From Ilyomonas sp965199905 (GTDB lineage Bacteria > Bacteroidota > Bacteroidia > Chitinophagales > Chitinophagaceae), in the NCBI GenBank assembly GCA_965199905.1, contig OZ241366.1, positions 3,038,001 to 3,102,000 on the forward strand: a stretch of 64,000 bases of DNA, read 5' to 3'. The translations under genes and the position numbers were made by a program. Positions 15,824-24,809 of this stretch are shown one piece after another; position 1 is the first letter of the stretch; every line of letters begins with the position of its first letter. Below the pieces are notes generated by a model. The model was not told the DNA's origin, made no database searches, and worked only from the letters and a program-made list of their open reading frames with translations.

Positions 15824-17659
15824 ATGAAATCTTTACTGGTAGCCGTATTCGCGGCAGCACTTTCTCTTCAGGCAGTTGCGCAAACAAGCAATTTACAATC
15901 TCTTTTCAACAGTTACTATAGTATCAAAAATGCGCTTATAAAAGATGATGCAGAAGCCGCATCTAAAAGCGCTGGCACATTTGTAAATGAAGTGCAAAAC
16001 TTTACTATGAAACCCTTGTCATCCGCCGAGCAAACCGCATTCATTTCTGTAAAAGAAAAGCTGCGATACAATGCACAGCACATTTCCGAAGTGAAAAAGT
16101 TAGACCATCAGCGCGAACATTTCTCCGCTTTGTCGGATGATATGTATAAGCTGGCGCAAGCCACTTCATCATCATTGTTGAATGCGGTGTACTTAGATTA
16201 TTGTCCCATGAAAAATCAGTATTGGCTGAGCGATGATAAAAAGATTCAAAACCCATATTATGGTTCATCTATGCTGACCTGCGGCAATGTTGAAAAAACA
16301 ATTATGCCGGGCACGATGAACATGAACAATAACGTAAACGACACAACGCCGGAACATAACATGCATCACGACATGAACAACATGCAGATGAGCGATAGCA
16401 GCATGGGCGATGTGAACATGAGCGATATGCCTGGCATGACACACTCCTATTCGCGCTCATTACCTATGTCACGCGATGGCTCGGGCACAAGCTGGTCGCC
16501 AGACAACAACCCAATGTACATGATTATGACACATACTAAAAAAGGGGCGTGGATGTTTCATGGCAGTATATTTTTCAGGTATGATGATCAGCAACTGACA
16601 AAGAAAACATCGCGCAGCGACACACACTTGGATGCACCCAACTGGATGATGGCGATGTACAACCGACCGGTTGGTAAAAACGGTTTGTTCAATTTTACCG
16701 GGATGTTTAGTTTAGACGCACTAACGGTTACGCCACGTGGTTACCCATTGCTGTTTCAATCGGGCGAATCGTATAAAGGCGAGCCGCTGGTAGACAGGCA
16801 GCACCCGCACGATTTGTTTGCGGCCTTGTCCATTGGTTATACGCAGCGGCTGAGTAAGAAGGTAGATGTGTTTGGCTACTTCGGTTATCCCGGCGAACCG
16901 GCTATCAGTGCGCCCACCTTTATGCACAGAACGATTGCTTTAAACGACCCTGACGCACCGCTTTCGCATCACTGGCAGGATGCTACACACATCACGTTTG
17001 GTGTGGCAACGGCAGGTGTAAGAGTCGGCAAGGTGAAAGGTGAATTTTCATGGTTTACCGGGCGTGAACCGGACGAGCATCGTTATGATTTTGACAAGCC
17101 TAAATTCGACAGTTATTCATGGCGCGTGTCGTTTAATCCGTCGGCGGCATGGGCATTCCAGGTTTCGCAGGCATACATTAAAAGCCCTGAAGATTTGCAT
17201 CCTGACGAAAATGTGTGGCGGTACACCGCGTCGGCTTTGTATTCCACGCCGGTTACAGCAAACGGCAGCTATTTTTCAGGAGCTGCGGTGTGGGGCATGA
17301 ATGATGAAAGCGGCAACAGCAAAAACGAAAACTCGGCGTTGGTAGAAGGTACGCAGCAATTGATGAAGCAGGCAATTTATGGTCGTTATGAATATGTACA
17401 GAAATCAACCGAGGAGCTAAACCTGGAAGATGCTTATGGTAAGCGCAGTTTTGACATACATAAGCTGACGTTAGGTACAAATCGTCAGTTGTTTACGCTG
17501 GGTGCATTTGAGTTGCTGGGCGGTTTGCAGGCTTCGGTAAATGTGCCGCCGCCAATTTTACAAACATTGTATGGAAAAGCGCCGATGAGCGGGCAAGTTT
17601 ACGTAGAAATTCGCCCGAAGCTGATGAAAATGGATAAAATGGGTAGGATGAAGATGTAG
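15824..17659 (+). CDS. DUF3347 domain - Met/His linker - outer-membrane beta-barrel fusion
   Basis: 611 residues. Signal peptide 1-20, then a DUF3347 helical domain (about 22-155) with the family's LDYCPM (124-129) and a late Cys153. Residues about 160-210 form a linker packed with Met, His and Asp (NMHHDMNNMQMSDSSMGDVN), like periplasmic Cu(I)-binding stretches. From about 212 to the end (about 400 residues) alternating aromatic/polar strands (MFHGSIFFRYDD, FNFTGMFSLDALTV, ending GQVYVEIRPKLMKM) indicate an outer-membrane barrel. DUF3347 is normally a stand-alone domain or tail of efflux adaptors, so this layout is unusual. Likely role: copper binding and movement across the outer membrane (inference). 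Confidence 0.85.
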   Translation: MKSLLVAVFAAALSLQAVAQTSNLQSLFNSYYSIKNALIKDDAEAASKSAGTFVNEVQNFTMKPLSSAEQTAFISVKEKLRYNAQHISEVKKLDHQREHFSALSDDMYKLAQATSSSLLNAVYLDYCPMKNQYWLSDDKKIQNPYYGSSMLTCGNVEKTIMPGTMNMNNNVNDTTPEHNMHHDMNNMQMSDSSMGDVNMSDMPGMTHSYSRSLPMSRDGSGTSWSPDNNPMYMIMTHTKKGAWMFHGSIFFRYDDQQLTKKTSRSDTHLDAPNWMMAMYNRPVGKNGLFNFTGMFSLDALTVTPRGYPLLFQSGESYKGEPLVDRQHPHDLFAALSIGYTQRLSKKVDVFGYFGYPGEPAISAPTFMHRTIALNDPDAPLSHHWQDATHITFGVATAGVRVGKVKGEFSWFTGREPDEHRYDFDKPKFDSYSWRVSFNPSAAWAFQVSQAYIKSPEDLHPDENVWRYTASALYSTPVTANGSYFSGAAVWGMNDESGNSKNENSALVEGTQQLMKQAIYGRYEYVQKSTEELNLEDAYGKRSFDIHKLTLGTNRQLFTLGAFELLGGLQASVNVPPPILQTLYGKAPMSGQVYVEIRPKLMKMDKMGRMKM

Positions 17660-17922
17660 TAAATGGAACACGAATGATACCGGCTGTGTGTATGGATGTT
17701 TTGAATGCTGGATGATGAGGATTGAAGTTGAAAGGCAGGTTTTTACCGGAATAAACGATTATTATAATGTCACCAAAGGGCATTTGCTTAGCCGAAAAGG
17801 GCTTGGTGGCTTTTTGACTGGCTGTTGTTAGTAAACAAGGCAGGGAAAAGCCAAATGGATTTCCTAAAGGTGAATGGCTGCCGGATGGAAGAGGAAAGCC
17901 CGTAAAGCGGCGGACAGGGAAA

Positions 17923-18135
17923 GCTGTTAGTTGCCAGTTGATAGCTGATAGAGAAACAGCCGCCGCTGCGGACTTGTAACGGACAGCCGGAACTGAAGCT
18001 GAATAAAGAAACGAACGATGACAGCCCCAAATCAATTAGAAATTATTGATTGAAAATTATTGATTGAAGAAACCACCGGTCTTGGAACAGAATTCCGGCT
18101 GTTCGATTCCAAACTCATAATTCATAACTCATAAT
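17923..18135. repeat. Three 7-bp-period arrays in the dnaK upstream region
   Basis: 17923-17950 has units GCTGTTA, GTTGCCA, GTTGATA, GCTGATA. 18040-18067 is a 14-bp unit AAATTATTGATTGA repeated twice without error. 18112-18135 has AACTCAT, AATTCAT, AACTCAT, AAT. All keep a 7-base register with unrelated units. They lie within the 575-bp spacer 17660-18234 that must also hold the dnaK promoter; no clear heat-shock element was identified. Confidence 0.6.
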
Positions 18136-18234
18136 CCTCCAACTGACATTTTTGCATCTTTTTCCCGGTGGCATAATGATTGACTTATTAGCCGCGTAAA
18201 CAGTAAAATCTAACCAACAGATACAATTAAAATT

Positions 18235-20133
18235 ATGGGTAAAATAATAGGAATCGACTTAGGTACAACAAACAGTTGTGTTGCCGTAATGGAAGGTAAC
18301 GAACCGGTTGTAATCGCCAACGATGAAGGTCGCCGCACGACGCCTTCGGTGGTTGCGTTTTTGAAAAACGGCGAGCGTAAAGTGGGCGACCCGGCAAAGC
18401 GGCAGGCAATTACAAACCCGCAGAACACCATTACGAGCGTTAAGCGCTTTATGGGTCGCCGGTTTGATGAAGTAACAAACGAAATCACACACTGGAGCTA
18501 TAAAGTAGTGAAGGGTGACAATAATACAGTGCGTGTGGATATTGATGGCCGCATGTACACGCCGCAGGAAATCTCAGCAATGGTGCTTCAGAAAATGAAG
18601 AAAACCGCTGAAGATTACCTGGGTCAGGAAGTAAACGAAGCGGTGATTACAGTGCCGGCTTATTTTAACGATGCACAACGCCAGGCTACCAAAGAAGCAG
18701 GTGAAATTGCAGGTTTGAATGTTCGCCGTATTGTGAACGAACCAACTGCGGCTGCGCTTGCATATGGACTGGATAAAAAGCATGCCGACCAGAAAATTGC
18801 TGTGTTTGATTTAGGTGGTGGTACGTTCGACGTATCGGTGCTTGATTTGGGCGATGGCGTGTTTGAAGTAAAATCTACCAACGGTGATACGCACTTAGGT
18901 GGTGACGACTTTGACAAAGTAGTGATGGACTGGCTGGCTGAAGAGTTCAGGAAAGATGAGAACATTGACCTGCGCAAAGACCCGATGGCGCTTCAGCGTT
19001 TGAAGGAAGCTGCGGAAAAAGCAAAGGTTGAATTGAGTTCTTCTTCTGAAACAGAAATCAACCTGCCTTACATTACTGCAGTTGATGGTGTGCCGAAGCA
19101 CTTGGTGAAGAAATTATCCCGTGCTAAGTTTGAACAACTGGCTGATAGCTTATTCAACCGTTGTTTAGGTCCTTGTGAATCTGCGTTGAAAGATGCCGGT
19201 TACAGCAAGAGCGATATTGATGAAGTGATATTGGTTGGTGGCTCTACCCGCATTCCAAAAGTGCAGGAACTGGTAGAGAAGTTCTTTGGTAAAAAGCCAA
19301 ACAGAAGCGTAAACCCGGATGAAGTGGTTGCCATTGGTGCAGCTATCCAGGGTGCGGTATTAACCGGTGAAGTGAAAGATGTATTGCTTCTCGACGTTAC
19401 ACCTTTGAGCCTTGGTATCGAAACCATGGGTGGTGTAATGACAACTATGATTGGCAGCAATACAACCATTCCTTCCAAGAAAACAGAAACGTTCTCAACT
19501 GCCAGCGATAACCAGCCCGGCGTACAGATTCATGTGTTGCAAGGCGAGCGCCCGATGGCAGGACAAAATAAGAGCTTAGGCATCTTTAACCTCGATGGTA
19601 TTCCACCGGCTCCGCGTGGGGTTCCGCAGATTGAAGTAACCTTTGATATTGATGCCAATGGTTTGCTGCATGTAAGTGCAAAAGATAAAGGCACTGGTAA
19701 GGAACAGAAGATTCGCATTGAAGCTGGCAGCGGCCTGAACAAGGAAGAAATTGAAAAGATGAAAGCCGAAGCCAAAGCCAATGAATCTACAGATAAGGCA
19801 GCCCGCGAAAAGGTTGAGAAGATGAATGGGGCGGATAGCTTGATCTTCCAGACGGAAAAGCAACTGAAGGAATTTGGTGACAAGATTCCGGCTGACAAGA
19901 AAGCTCCGATTGAAGAAGCTTTGAACAAGCTGAAAGAAGCCCATAAAAGTGGCGACGCTTCTGCAGTAGATTCAGCCATGACGGAAATGAATACAGCATG
20001 GACAGCCGCCAGCGAAGAGCTTTATAAAGCCCAGGCTGCCGGTGGTGAACAACCAAACGCTTCGGCTGAGGGCGGTTCTTCCTCTAACACAGGCGAAACC
20101 GTTACGGATGCTGAGTTTGAAGAAGTAAAATAA
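18235..20133 (+). CDS. dnaK: Chaperone protein DnaK (Hsp70)
   Basis: 632 residues, normal length. The ATPase domain carries IGIDLGTTNSCVAV (phosphate 1), the VITVPAYFNDAQRQ block, VFDLGGGTFDVSVL (phosphate 2) and VILVGGSTRIPKVQ (adenosine region). The interdomain linker DVLLLDV leads to the substrate-binding domain (GVMTTMIGSNTTIPSKK). The helical lid ends with the conserved acidic tail TVTDAEFEEVK. It folds nascent and stress-damaged proteins with DnaJ and GrpE, neither of which is in the window. It is monocistronic with its own terminator. Confidence 0.98.
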   Translation: MGKIIGIDLGTTNSCVAVMEGNEPVVIANDEGRRTTPSVVAFLKNGERKVGDPAKRQAITNPQNTITSVKRFMGRRFDEVTNEITHWSYKVVKGDNNTVRVDIDGRMYTPQEISAMVLQKMKKTAEDYLGQEVNEAVITVPAYFNDAQRQATKEAGEIAGLNVRRIVNEPTAAALAYGLDKKHADQKIAVFDLGGGTFDVSVLDLGDGVFEVKSTNGDTHLGGDDFDKVVMDWLAEEFRKDENIDLRKDPMALQRLKEAAEKAKVELSSSSETEINLPYITAVDGVPKHLVKKLSRAKFEQLADSLFNRCLGPCESALKDAGYSKSDIDEVILVGGSTRIPKVQELVEKFFGKKPNRSVNPDEVVAIGAAIQGAVLTGEVKDVLLLDVTPLSLGIETMGGVMTTMIGSNTTIPSKKTETFSTASDNQPGVQIHVLQGERPMAGQNKSLGIFNLDGIPPAPRGVPQIEVTFDIDANGLLHVSAKDKGTGKEQKIRIEAGSGLNKEEIEKMKAEAKANESTDKAAREKVEKMNGADSLIFQTEKQLKEFGDKIPADKKAPIEEALNKLKEAHKSGDASAVDSAMTEMNTAWTAASEELYKAQAAGGEQPNASAEGGSSSNTGETVTDAEFEEVK

Positions 20134-20156
20134 GATTAACAGTCTCATTTAAGGAT

Positions 20157-20188
20157 AAATAGTCCCGGCATTTGTCCGGGACTATTTT
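20157..20188 (+). terminator. dnaK terminator
   Basis: A 12-bp perfect stem (AAATAGTCCCGG at 20157-20168, CCGGGACTATTT at 20176-20187) followed by TTGTT, 24 bases after the dnaK stop. Confidence 0.88.
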
Positions 20189-20315
20189 GTTAATACAACA
20201 TCATTAAAGGTTTATTTAAGCCCGCTTGTATATTTAATTTCAATTTTGCGCGTTTTTAGGTCTTTACGGTACGGTTTTCCGTGTTTTTTTATTCTACTAT
20301 TAAATACAAATTTAC

Positions 20316-20906
20316 ATGATGCTTTTTGTAGCTGGCCTTGCCGGCGATTTTGACGACGTTGATCTGAAAGAAATGTTTGAGTTATATGGTGAAGTGGCTT
20401 CTGCAAAACTAATAACTGACCGCGCCACTGGAAAAAGCAAAGGCTTTGGCTTTGTAGAAATGCCAAACGAAGCCGAAGCAAAAGAAACAATTACCACGTT
20501 AGACGGTGTTATGCTCCAGAGAAAAAAGATCTCTGTAAAAGAAGCCGAAGCGCAACAGCCACGCACAGGTGGCAGCGGCGGTTATGGCGGTGGAAGCTAT
20601 AACAGCGGTGGTTTTAATAATAGCCGTAGTTATAACAGCAACGGCAGCGGCTACAGTAATGGTGGCAGCAGCAATAGCAATAATCGTCCCCGCAAACCTT
20701 ATACGCCAGGAGGTGGCAGCGGTGGTGGTTATAACAGGGATAATAGTGGTGGTGGCTACAACAGAGACAGAAACAGTGGTGGCGGAGGCTATAACAGAGA
20801 TAATGGCAGCGGAGGTTATAACAGTGGCGGATTCAACCGCGACAGAAACACTGATAACCGCGACAAAGGCAATCGCAGTGATGATGATTTTAACAAGAGA
20901 TATTAA
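20316..20906 (+). CDS. RNA-recognition-motif protein with glycine/asparagine-rich tail
   Basis: 196 residues. A single RRM fills residues 1-80: RNP2 is LFVAGL (3-8) and RNP1 is KGFGFVEM, with LITDRATGKSKGFGF typical of bacterial Rbp-type proteins. From about residue 88 the chain is low complexity: repeated GGYNRD/GGGYNRDN/NSGGGG units, ending in a charged RSDDDFNKRY. Such proteins are cytoplasmic RNA chaperones in Bacteroidota and Cyanobacteria, often cold- or stress-induced. The long untranslated leader (about 20190-20315) could hold regulatory RNA. Two adjacent ATGs (20316, 20319) are possible starts. A strong terminator follows. Confidence 0.93.
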   Translation: MMLFVAGLAGDFDDVDLKEMFELYGEVASAKLITDRATGKSKGFGFVEMPNEAEAKETITTLDGVMLQRKKISVKEAEAQQPRTGGSGGYGGGSYNSGGFNNSRSYNSNGSGYSNGGSSNSNNRPRKPYTPGGGSGGGYNRDNSGGGYNRDRNSGGGGYNRDNGSGGYNSGGFNRDRNTDNRDKGNRSDDDFNKRY

Positions 20907-20948
20907 TTTATAGGATTACTAACTGTTTAGTAACCACATTTTTGCTTT

Positions 20949-20989
20949 AAAAAAGAGGCTGTCTCAAAAGTCGGGACAGCCTCTTTTTT
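20949..20989 (+). terminator. Terminator after the RRM gene
   Basis: A 15-bp stem AAAAAAGAGGCTGTC (20949-20963) / GACAGCCTCTTTTTT (20975-20989). A partial echo of the same sequence (GAGTCAGCCTCTTTTG) occurs at about 21053-21068, suggesting a decayed second hairpin. Confidence 0.88.
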
Positions 20990-21138
20990 ATTCGGATACC
21001 TGATGGAGAAAGTTCTCGTTTAAGCGATTCTCAAAGCCTTCATTTTACTTTTGAGTCAGCCTCTTTTGTTTGGTCACCAATATAATTGACTTTGTTATTC
21101 TATAATTATTGAATAGATTTTTTTGAGATTATGGTTGC

Positions 21139-21270
21139 TATTCGCTTTTGTAAAAGCTCTTCATTACCCTGAACCTTAATAGGAGGATTCCTGTTGCTTC
21201 TACATACAGGAAGTCTCAACTTTCGATCACAAGAGAATACGAACGATGGTTACCAAATCTGTATTTATAC
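21139..21270 (-). repeat. Dispersed hairpin repeat, copy R3
   Basis: Minus-strand orientation, as in R1. The hairpin is TTCCTGT (21188-21194), loop TGCTTCTACAT, ACAGGAA (21206-21212). Two base pairs differ from R1 but both remain paired. The flanks AAAAGCTCTTCATTACCCTG and CGAACGATGGTTACC match the family. It lies in the 20990-21312 spacer, which holds nothing else. Confidence 0.75.
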
Positions 21271-21312
21271 CTATTAATTACCACTCATATATTACGTAAA
21301 AACGAAGGTATT

Positions 21313-22398
21313 TTAAGGTAACTTCACTTTAAACAAACGAAATGGATAGTCTACTTTATCCTCACCTTCATTGTACTTTGTTGTGCGGTTGATTTGTGAA
21401 CAGGTAACATATAAATAGCCGTCATTGCCAATGGCAAAGGTATCAGGCCAAATCAATCGCTTATCTGTTACCAGTGTTTTAAACTCACCGTTTGGTGTTA
21501 CATAACGGATCGATTTATTGGGAGAATCTGATAAATAAACATTGCCTTTATCATCAGCTATCATACCATGTGATACACCCGTTTCACCAACAATTTCAAC
21601 CGCTGCTGAAACTTGTGAAGCCGATAAAGTTGAGTCAGATAAAACATCAGCTTTTACGCGGTATAATTTGGTTTGATTAATAGCGCGGAAATAAAACCAT
21701 TCAAAGTCGTGCGTTAACGCAATGCCGTTTACGTTGGAGGAAAAAGCCTTGCCTTTGCTATCGACTACATCTTTACCATCGAGGTGCAATTTAAAATCAG
21801 GATCGGCTTTAGTTGATTTATCATCGCGTAATAAAATCCGGCTTTTGCCCGTGGCTAAATTTAAAACAACAATTGCCGGGATACCGGGATTTGAAAGATA
21901 AGCTAAGTTCCTTTTCGTATCAATTCTTACATCATTCATAGCACCCTGTTCCTTCGGAAAATCTTCAAAGCGATAGATGTGTTCAACTTTATTATTGGAT
22001 ACATTAACCTGCAATAATTTAACACCATCAGCAATTACAGGACCATCACCGGGATTGCCCGGGTCTAATATCCAGAGCCTGTTTTTATCATCGGTAACAA
22101 CTGCTTGTGCATTGATAAAATGAGTTTGCGGATGCACCGAATCAAACCTGTTCCATTCTTCATCAGGATAAGGTTTGCGAGTACCATTTATCAATTCTGC
22201 AACACCATATTGATAAGGCTGATGCCGCGGAAATGTAATGAACGTTCTACCGGTTTTTGTTATCCCTGCACCAATGGGTTGAAAGGAACCGAACCGGGCA
22301 GCTTCCATCAATAAAGGCGATTCTTTTTTATCGTTCTGCGCGTTGGTGTTTGTCATCATTATAGTTCCAATTAATGAAATCAGCAACAGGTGTTTCAT
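21313..22398 (-). CDS. Secreted MRJP/yellow-type beta-propeller protein
   Basis: 361 residues from the ATG at 22396-22398, which gives a clear signal peptide (MKHLLLISLIGTIMMTNTNA). Longer in-frame starts would overlap the divergent gene's promoter. The sequence follows the major royal jelly protein-related / 'yellow' propeller pattern: AVVTDDKNRLWILDPGN, then NDVRIDTKRNLAYLSNPG and GVSHGMIADDKGNVYLSDSP, each a propeller blade with WxxD or GNVYLSD turns. It may be a periplasmic lactonase-type or sugar-acid enzyme; the substrate is unknown. It is divergent from the SMP-30 gene with only 58 bp between starts, implying shared control. Confidence 0.85.
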   Translation of the reverse strand: MKHLLLISLIGTIMMTNTNAQNDKKESPLLMEAARFGSFQPIGAGITKTGRTFITFPRHQPYQYGVAELINGTRKPYPDEEWNRFDSVHPQTHFINAQAVVTDDKNRLWILDPGNPGDGPVIADGVKLLQVNVSNNKVEHIYRFEDFPKEQGAMNDVRIDTKRNLAYLSNPGIPAIVVLNLATGKSRILLRDDKSTKADPDFKLHLDGKDVVDSKGKAFSSNVNGIALTHDFEWFYFRAINQTKLYRVKADVLSDSTLSASQVSAAVEIVGETGVSHGMIADDKGNVYLSDSPNKSIRYVTPNGEFKTLVTDKRLIWPDTFAIGNDGYLYVTCSQINRTTKYNEGEDKVDYPFRLFKVKLP

Positions 22399-22456
22399 AG
22401 AAAATAATTTGTCGTTCCCAGTGTATAAAGGCTTGTTGTTTGCACAAGAAGAAACA

Positions 22457-23500
22457 ATGAAAACCACTGTTATGCCAAATTCTTTTTTTGCTCTTCTTTT
22501 TACTCTTTTGAATCTCTTTGTCTTTATACAAAAAGATATTGCGCAGCAAATAAAGCCGCTAACGGTTGGTGGTATTACTTATTTCGATTCGTCTTTATTA
22601 CAATTTTTACCACGCGAAACCAGCATAGAAATTATCGGTTCAGGTTATCAGCATATTGAAGGTCCGCTTTGGATAAAAGACAGTGGCATGCTGCTGTTCA
22701 GCGATACAAAAGGACGTACCATTTACCGCTGGCAGGAAGTAAAAGGCACAACGAAGTTTCTGCAGAATGCAGGCTTTACCGGGCGCTTGCCGTATGGTGA
22801 AGAGCCCGGCACAAATGGCTTGGCACTCACTCAAAATGGCGAATTGATTATTTGCGAACATGGTGACAGAAGGCTGGCTTGTTTTCCATTAAATGGCAAG
22901 TATGGGTCGAAGACTTTGACCGATAATTATGAAGGCAAACGATACAATAGTCCGAATGATGTGGTAATAAAAAGTGATGGCACCATCTACTTTACTGATC
23001 CGCCTTATGGCTTGCCTTTAAAAGATAAAGACGGCACAAAAGAAACCAAAAACAATGGCGTTTATTTCATTGCAAAAGATGGAAATGCAAAGCTGCTGAT
23101 TGATAGTTTGGTATATCCGAACGGACTTGCTTTTACACCGGATGAACAGAATTTGTATGTTGCTGTTTCCGATAGCGTGCATCCGCATATTCTACGTTAC
23201 GAAGTAAAAAAAGATGGCACTTTATCGAACGGAAAATTATTTTTCGATGCTTCCTCATTGCCACGCGAAGATGGAATGCAACGCACTGATGGATTGAAGA
23301 TTGACAGCGCCGGAAATGTATGGAGCAGCGGTCCCGGCGGTTTATTAATTATCAATAAAGAAGGGAAATTATTGGGCATTATTCATACCGGAGAAATCAT
23401 TGCCAACTGTGCGTGGGGCGATGGTGGCTCAACGCTTTACATAACAGGCAATACATTTTTATATCGTGTAAAAACAAGAACGAAAGGAACTGGCTTTTAA
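22457..23500 (+). CDS. SMP-30/gluconolactonase-family protein
   Basis: 347 residues from the ATG at 22457, chosen because the signal peptide (TVMPNSFFALLFTLLNLFVF) starts there. It is a six-bladed propeller with the SMP-30 metal-site residues: Glu in HIEGPLW, Asn in PGTNGLAL, Asn in SPNDVVIKSDGTIYFTDPPYG, Asn/Asp in VYPNGLAFTPDE and DGLKIDSAGNVW. It likely hydrolyses sugar lactones (gluconolactone type) in the periplasm with a divalent metal. Its divergent partner is another lactonase-like propeller, suggesting one sugar-acid pathway. The next gene, fabH, starts 54 bp later but is probably unrelated. Confidence 0.92.
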   Translation: MKTTVMPNSFFALLFTLLNLFVFIQKDIAQQIKPLTVGGITYFDSSLLQFLPRETSIEIIGSGYQHIEGPLWIKDSGMLLFSDTKGRTIYRWQEVKGTTKFLQNAGFTGRLPYGEEPGTNGLALTQNGELIICEHGDRRLACFPLNGKYGSKTLTDNYEGKRYNSPNDVVIKSDGTIYFTDPPYGLPLKDKDGTKETKNNGVYFIAKDGNAKLLIDSLVYPNGLAFTPDEQNLYVAVSDSVHPHILRYEVKKDGTLSNGKLFFDASSLPREDGMQRTDGLKIDSAGNVWSSGPGGLLIINKEGKLLGIIHTGEIIANCAWGDGGSTLYITGNTFLYRVKTRTKGTGF

Positions 23501-23554
23501 TCTTCTAACCTATATTAATAATTTCTCTATCTTTCCTTCCTTAAATTGCTTTCT

Positions 23555-24601
23555 ATGCATAGCAGTATAATAGCCGGAATCGGCATGTATGTTCCGCAGA
23601 ACGTATTTACAAATAACGACCTCACAAAATATATGGATACCAGCGATGAATGGGTACAGGAACGCACGGGTATCAAAGAACGTCGTTATGCAAACCGCAA
23701 CGATGAAACCACAACCACCATGGGCATTGAAGCGGCGAAAATCGCGATTGAAAGAGCCGGCATTACCGCACAAGATATAGACTTCATTGTCTTCGCCACA
23801 CTGTCGCCCGATTATTTTTTCCCGGGCTGCGCAGTATTGGTACAGCGCGAAATGAAGATGAAAGAGATTGGTGCGCTTGATGTGCGCAATCAATGCAGCG
23901 GCTTTGTGTATGCGCTTAGCATTGCTGACCAGTTTATACGTACCGGCACTTATAAAAATATACTCGTTATTGGCAGCGAAAAACAATCGTCATTCATTGA
24001 TTACAACACGCGCAGCCGCAATGTATCTGTCATCTTTGGCGATGGCGCCGGCGCAGTAGTGCTGCAGCCGGCAGAAGATAAAAACCGTGGCATTCTCAGC
24101 ACGCATTTGCATAGCGATGGCAACGATGCTGAAATTCTTGCCATCCGCAACCCGGGCACACACAGCAACCATTGGATAAAAGGTATCGCCGATTATGAAG
24201 AAGCGGAAATAGGGCAGCAGTTTGTAAGCCATGCAATGATTGATAACGGGCAGAACTTTGCGTTTATGGATGGTCAGGTTGTTTTTAAAAAAGCGGTGGT
24301 AAAATTTCCGGAAGTCATTATGGAAGCCTTAGTCGCAAACGGTTATACGACGCCTGATATAAACATGCTCATCCCGCACCAGGCCAATCTGCGCATCAGC
24401 CAGTTTGTACAAAAAAAGTTAGGACTGCGCGATGACCAGGTGTTTAACAACGTTCAAAAATATGGCAACACCACGGCAGCTTCTGTTCCCATCGCTTTGT
24501 GCGAAGCCTGGGAAGAAGGAAAAATAAAAGAAGGCGATCTTGTTTGCCTGGCAGCTTTTGGCAGCGGTTTTACCTGGGCAAGCGCGCTGATAAAATGGTA
24601 A
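23555..24601 (+). CDS. fabH: Beta-ketoacyl-ACP synthase III (FabH)
   Basis: 348 residues from the ATG at 23555; a TTG nine bases earlier is in frame. FabH condenses acyl-CoA with malonyl-ACP to start fatty acid synthesis. The thiolase fold has the complete catalytic triad: Cys114 in RNQCSGF, His275 in LIPHQANLR and Asn305 in YGNTTAAS. SDEWVQERTGIKERR near the N-terminus and GDGAGAVVL (162-170) are family hallmarks. An insertion around 200-225 (NPGTHSNHWIKGIADYEEAE) is common in Bacteroidota FabH paralogues. It is not in a fab/acp cluster, so it may be a second copy with a special role. Confidence 0.94.
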   Translation: MHSSIIAGIGMYVPQNVFTNNDLTKYMDTSDEWVQERTGIKERRYANRNDETTTTMGIEAAKIAIERAGITAQDIDFIVFATLSPDYFFPGCAVLVQREMKMKEIGALDVRNQCSGFVYALSIADQFIRTGTYKNILVIGSEKQSSFIDYNTRSRNVSVIFGDGAGAVVLQPAEDKNRGILSTHLHSDGNDAEILAIRNPGTHSNHWIKGIADYEEAEIGQQFVSHAMIDNGQNFAFMDGQVVFKKAVVKFPEVIMEALVANGYTTPDINMLIPHQANLRISQFVQKKLGLRDDQVFNNVQKYGNTTAASVPIALCEAWEEGKIKEGDLVCLAAFGSGFTWASALIKW

Positions 24602-24622
24602 GTATTGATTTATTGTGAAATA

Positions 24623-24756
24623 GAATACAAATACAGTTTTTGGTAACCATCGTCCGATTATCCATTAAGCTGTGGTTGTTGCCGTTCCTGCTGCTTCGAC
24701 ACGCAGGAATGCTCCCATCAGCGTTCCGGGCAATGATGTAGCTTTTATATAAGCGG
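24623..24756 (+). repeat. Dispersed hairpin repeat, copy R4 (loop flipped)
   Basis: Plus orientation by its flanks (AATACAAATACAG, TTTTTGGTAACCATCG on the left; CCGGGCAATGATG on the right). The hairpin is TTCCTGC (24685-24691), loop TGCTTCGACAC, GCAGGAA (24703-24709). The loop reads in the opposite sense to its flanks when compared with R1, R3 and R6. Confidence 0.75.
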
Positions 24757-24809
24757 ACAGGAACAGCCAATTCAACAAGATTCACTATTAAATAGCAGAG
24801 AAATTTTCC

